Shown here one piece after another: positions 33,921 through 35,647 of a stretch of 35,647 bases of DNA. A program made the translations under genes and the position numbers. Below the pieces are notes generated by a model. It was not told where the DNA came from, searched no databases, and worked only from the letters and a program-made list of their open reading frames with translations. The stretch's first letter is position 1. Each line of letters opens with the position of its first letter. Location of the stretch: contig CAYLYM010000028.1 of assembly GCA_964387645.1 (NCBI GenBank), forward strand, positions 1 to 35,647. Reading direction: 5' to 3'. Origin of the DNA: CAYLYM01 sp964387645 (GTDB taxonomy: Bacteria > Calditrichota > Calditrichia > RBG-13-44-9).

Positions 33921-33945
33921 TAGTGCGAATCGCCGATTCGCGCTA
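33921..33945. repeat. Short palindromic element (11-bp arms, 3-base loop)
   Basis: TAGTGCGAATC (33921-33931) and GATTCGCGCTA (33935-33945) are inverted copies with one T/C difference (G:U-compatible) around GCC. It lies 60 bp downstream of the DASS symporter gene. There is no U-tract on the minus strand after the stem (CAAAATAC), so it resembles a REP-type palindrome more than an intrinsic terminator. Its GC content stands out from the AT-rich surroundings. Confidence 0.7.
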
Positions 33946-34005
33946 TAATTCTGCAAAAAAGTTCATTCTATTTCCGCCAAAATCAGTGAAAACAATTCTA
34001 AAACC

Positions 34006-35553
34006 TCAAAGTGCACTGATCCAATCAGGTAAAATCCCTAATTGAATACCGAACACCCAGTGAATCACCGTGTAACTGAACAGATTGATTAAAAAAACTA
34101 AGAAGATATCCAGAATCACACCCTTCTGAATCATTTGAGGAATGGTCAATCTCCCGCTACCATAAACGATAGCATTTGGAGGAGTGGCTACCGGCAGCAT
34201 GAAAGCACAGCTGGCCGCAATAACGGCAGGCACCACAAAAAGTAAAGGATTCTGACCAATCACCACAGCTACTGAAGCTACCACTGGCAAAAAAGTGGTG
34301 GCGGTAGCTGTATTGCTATTTAATTCAGTTAAAAAACTAATCGTGGCAGTGATGATGAAAATAATAAATACCATCGGCCAATGGCTGGTACCGCTTAATC
34401 CATTTCCGATCCAGGTGTCTAAATCTGTTTGATGTATGGACGAGGCTAATGTTAATCCTCCTCCGAAAAGAATAAGAACCCCCCATGGCAGTTTTTCGGC
34501 TTCTTTCCAATTCAGCAAAAACACTCCACGGGACAAATCCACCGGCAAGACAAAAAGCAACAAAGCGCCAAAAACCGCAATCCCTGTATCAGAGAGTTCA
34601 GGAATCATCTTCGATAATAGAGGACGAACTATCCAGAGAAATGCCACCAATACAAAGACAAATGCAACTATTTTTTCTGGTTTGGTAATCGGCTCCAACT
34701 TTTTTAATTCCGATTGAATCACTTTTTCGCCACCCGGCAGATTGGACATTTTGAAAAGAAAAGCAATTCTGGTAAGTATGAAGAAACATACTGGCAATCC
34801 AATCAGAACAAATGGAACACCTATCAGCATCCACTGGGCAAAACCCACTTCATAACCGTAAGTTTCTTTCATAAATCCAGCCATGAGAGCATTGGGAAGC
34901 GTACCAATCAAAGTACCAATTCCACCAATACTACTGGCAAAAGCAATGCCCAGAAGCAGAGCAATGGTAAAATTTTTCCGGTCTCGTGAATCTTCAGAAA
35001 AATCGTTAGATTTCTCAACCAGCTCAATCACTGAAAAGCCGATGGGCAGCATCATCAGCGTGGCGGCGGTATTACTGACCCACATACTCAATACTGCTGC
35101 AGAAACCATGAAACCCTGGACAATAGACCTTGAATGTGTTCCAATAAGGCGAATAATATTTAAAGCAATTCTTTTATGAACACCCCAATGCTGCATCCCC
35201 AGTGCAATGATGAAACCTCCCATGAAGAGATAAATCAAAGGATTGGCATAAGGTGCTGCGACTTCTTTGATAGTACCGACTCCTAAAACCGGAAATAACA
35301 CCAGCGGCAGAATAGCCGTAACCGGGATGGGAATGGCTTCAGTCATCCAGAGTATTGCCATCATAACAGCGGTTGCAGTAGTGCGCCAGTCGGCAATTGA
35401 CAATCCTTCAGGAGAAGGCAAAAGCAACATAACCAGAAACACTATTGGCCCAAATATCATTCCCAGCTTCTGACGAAACTTGTAATGATATTCGTTAAAT
35501 TCACTACGCGTGTTTTTTGATTGGTCTTCCTGATTCATTTTTAAATTATCCAT
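34006..35553 (-). CDS. DASS/SLC13 sodium-coupled anion symporter
   Basis: Inner-membrane symporter of the divalent anion:sodium family (VcINDY-like), carrying dicarboxylates such as succinate or, in some members, sulfate. Both Ser-Asn-Thr sodium/substrate motifs are present: MWVSNTAATLMMLP (SNT at about 160-162) and TELNSNTATATTFLP (SNT at about 413-415); the FMLPVATPPNAIVYGSG block follows the second. I start it at ATG 35553, because AGGAGG (35570-35565) lies 11 bases upstream, giving 515 residues; a longer frame to a TTG at 35607 has no such site. Substrate not decided by sequence; the succinate-producing mutase elsewhere in the window makes a dicarboxylate reasonable. Confidence 0.92.
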   Translation of the reverse strand: MDNLKMNQEDQSKNTRSEFNEYHYKFRQKLGMIFGPIVFLVMLLLPSPEGLSIADWRTTATAVMMAILWMTEAIPIPVTAILPLVLFPVLGVGTIKEVAAPYANPLIYLFMGGFIIALGMQHWGVHKRIALNIIRLIGTHSRSIVQGFMVSAAVLSMWVSNTAATLMMLPIGFSVIELVEKSNDFSEDSRDRKNFTIALLLGIAFASSIGGIGTLIGTLPNALMAGFMKETYGYEVGFAQWMLIGVPFVLIGLPVCFFILTRIAFLFKMSNLPGGEKVIQSELKKLEPITKPEKIVAFVFVLVAFLWIVRPLLSKMIPELSDTGIAVFGALLLFVLPVDLSRGVFLLNWKEAEKLPWGVLILFGGGLTLASSIHQTDLDTWIGNGLSGTSHWPMVFIIFIITATISFLTELNSNTATATTFLPVVASVAVVIGQNPLLFVVPAVIAASCAFMLPVATPPNAIVYGSGRLTIPQMIQKGVILDIFLVFLINLFSYTVIHWVFGIQLGILPDWISAL

Positions 35554-35647
35554 CGGTAATTTGGCCTCCTCTGCAGTAATATCGAATTGGGCCAAACTAC
35601 TAGTCAAAAATTTCGTAGCAAATTGAAAAAATATAAAGACAATATTT

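Overview
The window looks like a piece of a Gram-negative, AT-rich bacterial chromosome, most plausibly from the FCB side of the tree (Calditrichota-like). The main clues are a TPR protein carrying a GWxTD domain fused into the mutS transcription unit, an M64 (IgA-peptidase family) metallopeptidase, PATAN/DUF4388 and GGDEF response regulators, and outer-membrane genes (Lnt, a BamD-like lipoprotein, an OprO/P-type porin). The phylum is an inference from gene content, not a measurement. I see no tRNA, rRNA, CRISPR array or intact mobile element.

Layout: 1-315 holds a short 21-bp tandem repeat and no convincing gene. 316-3340 is a galactose module: galactokinase and a sodium/sugar symporter very close to Vibrio vSGLT. 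3798-5276 is the only intact plus-strand gene, a secreted M64 peptidase. 5664-7658 encodes two response regulators, one with a degenerate GGDEF domain that keeps an inhibitory-site motif. 7926-13885 is a tight minus-strand run, transcribed as lnt, unknown envelope protein, bamD-like, nadD, accB, accC, gcvH. 13957-20625 holds mutS, GWxTD-TPR, HU, ruvX and a Gfo/Idh/MocA oxidoreductase. 20822-25486 holds a large sensor kinase, coaX and birA. 25721-28180 holds methylmalonyl-CoA mutase large subunit preceded by its cobalamin adenosyltransferase.

28181-30233 is a decayed stretch: the 5' end of an IS transposase with a nonsense codon, then an OprO/P-type porin with an in-frame TAG. 30234-35553 is a set of separate metabolic and transport genes: TauE/SafE permease, Asp/Glu-racemase-like protein, CDP-alcohol phosphatidyltransferase, GarR-like dehydrogenase and a DASS symporter.

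Functional links: BirA should biotinylate AccB (Lys122), which AccC carboxylates. CobO supplies adenosylcobalamin to the mutase, whose residues match methylmalonyl-CoA rather than isobutyryl-CoA specificity. CoaX supplies CoA. Symporter and GalK together would import and phosphorylate galactose. Several genes use non-ATG starts (accC TTG, mutS TTG, kinase and porin GTG), and birA appears to have only an ATA codon behind a perfect AGGAGG.

I did not find a clearly new multi-gene system. The best leads are regulatory or evolutionary: a ruvX promoter nested against the HU terminator, an HU leader that can mask its ribosome site, the inactive-GGDEF/I-site regulator, the birA start, and the repeats ahead of the broken porin.
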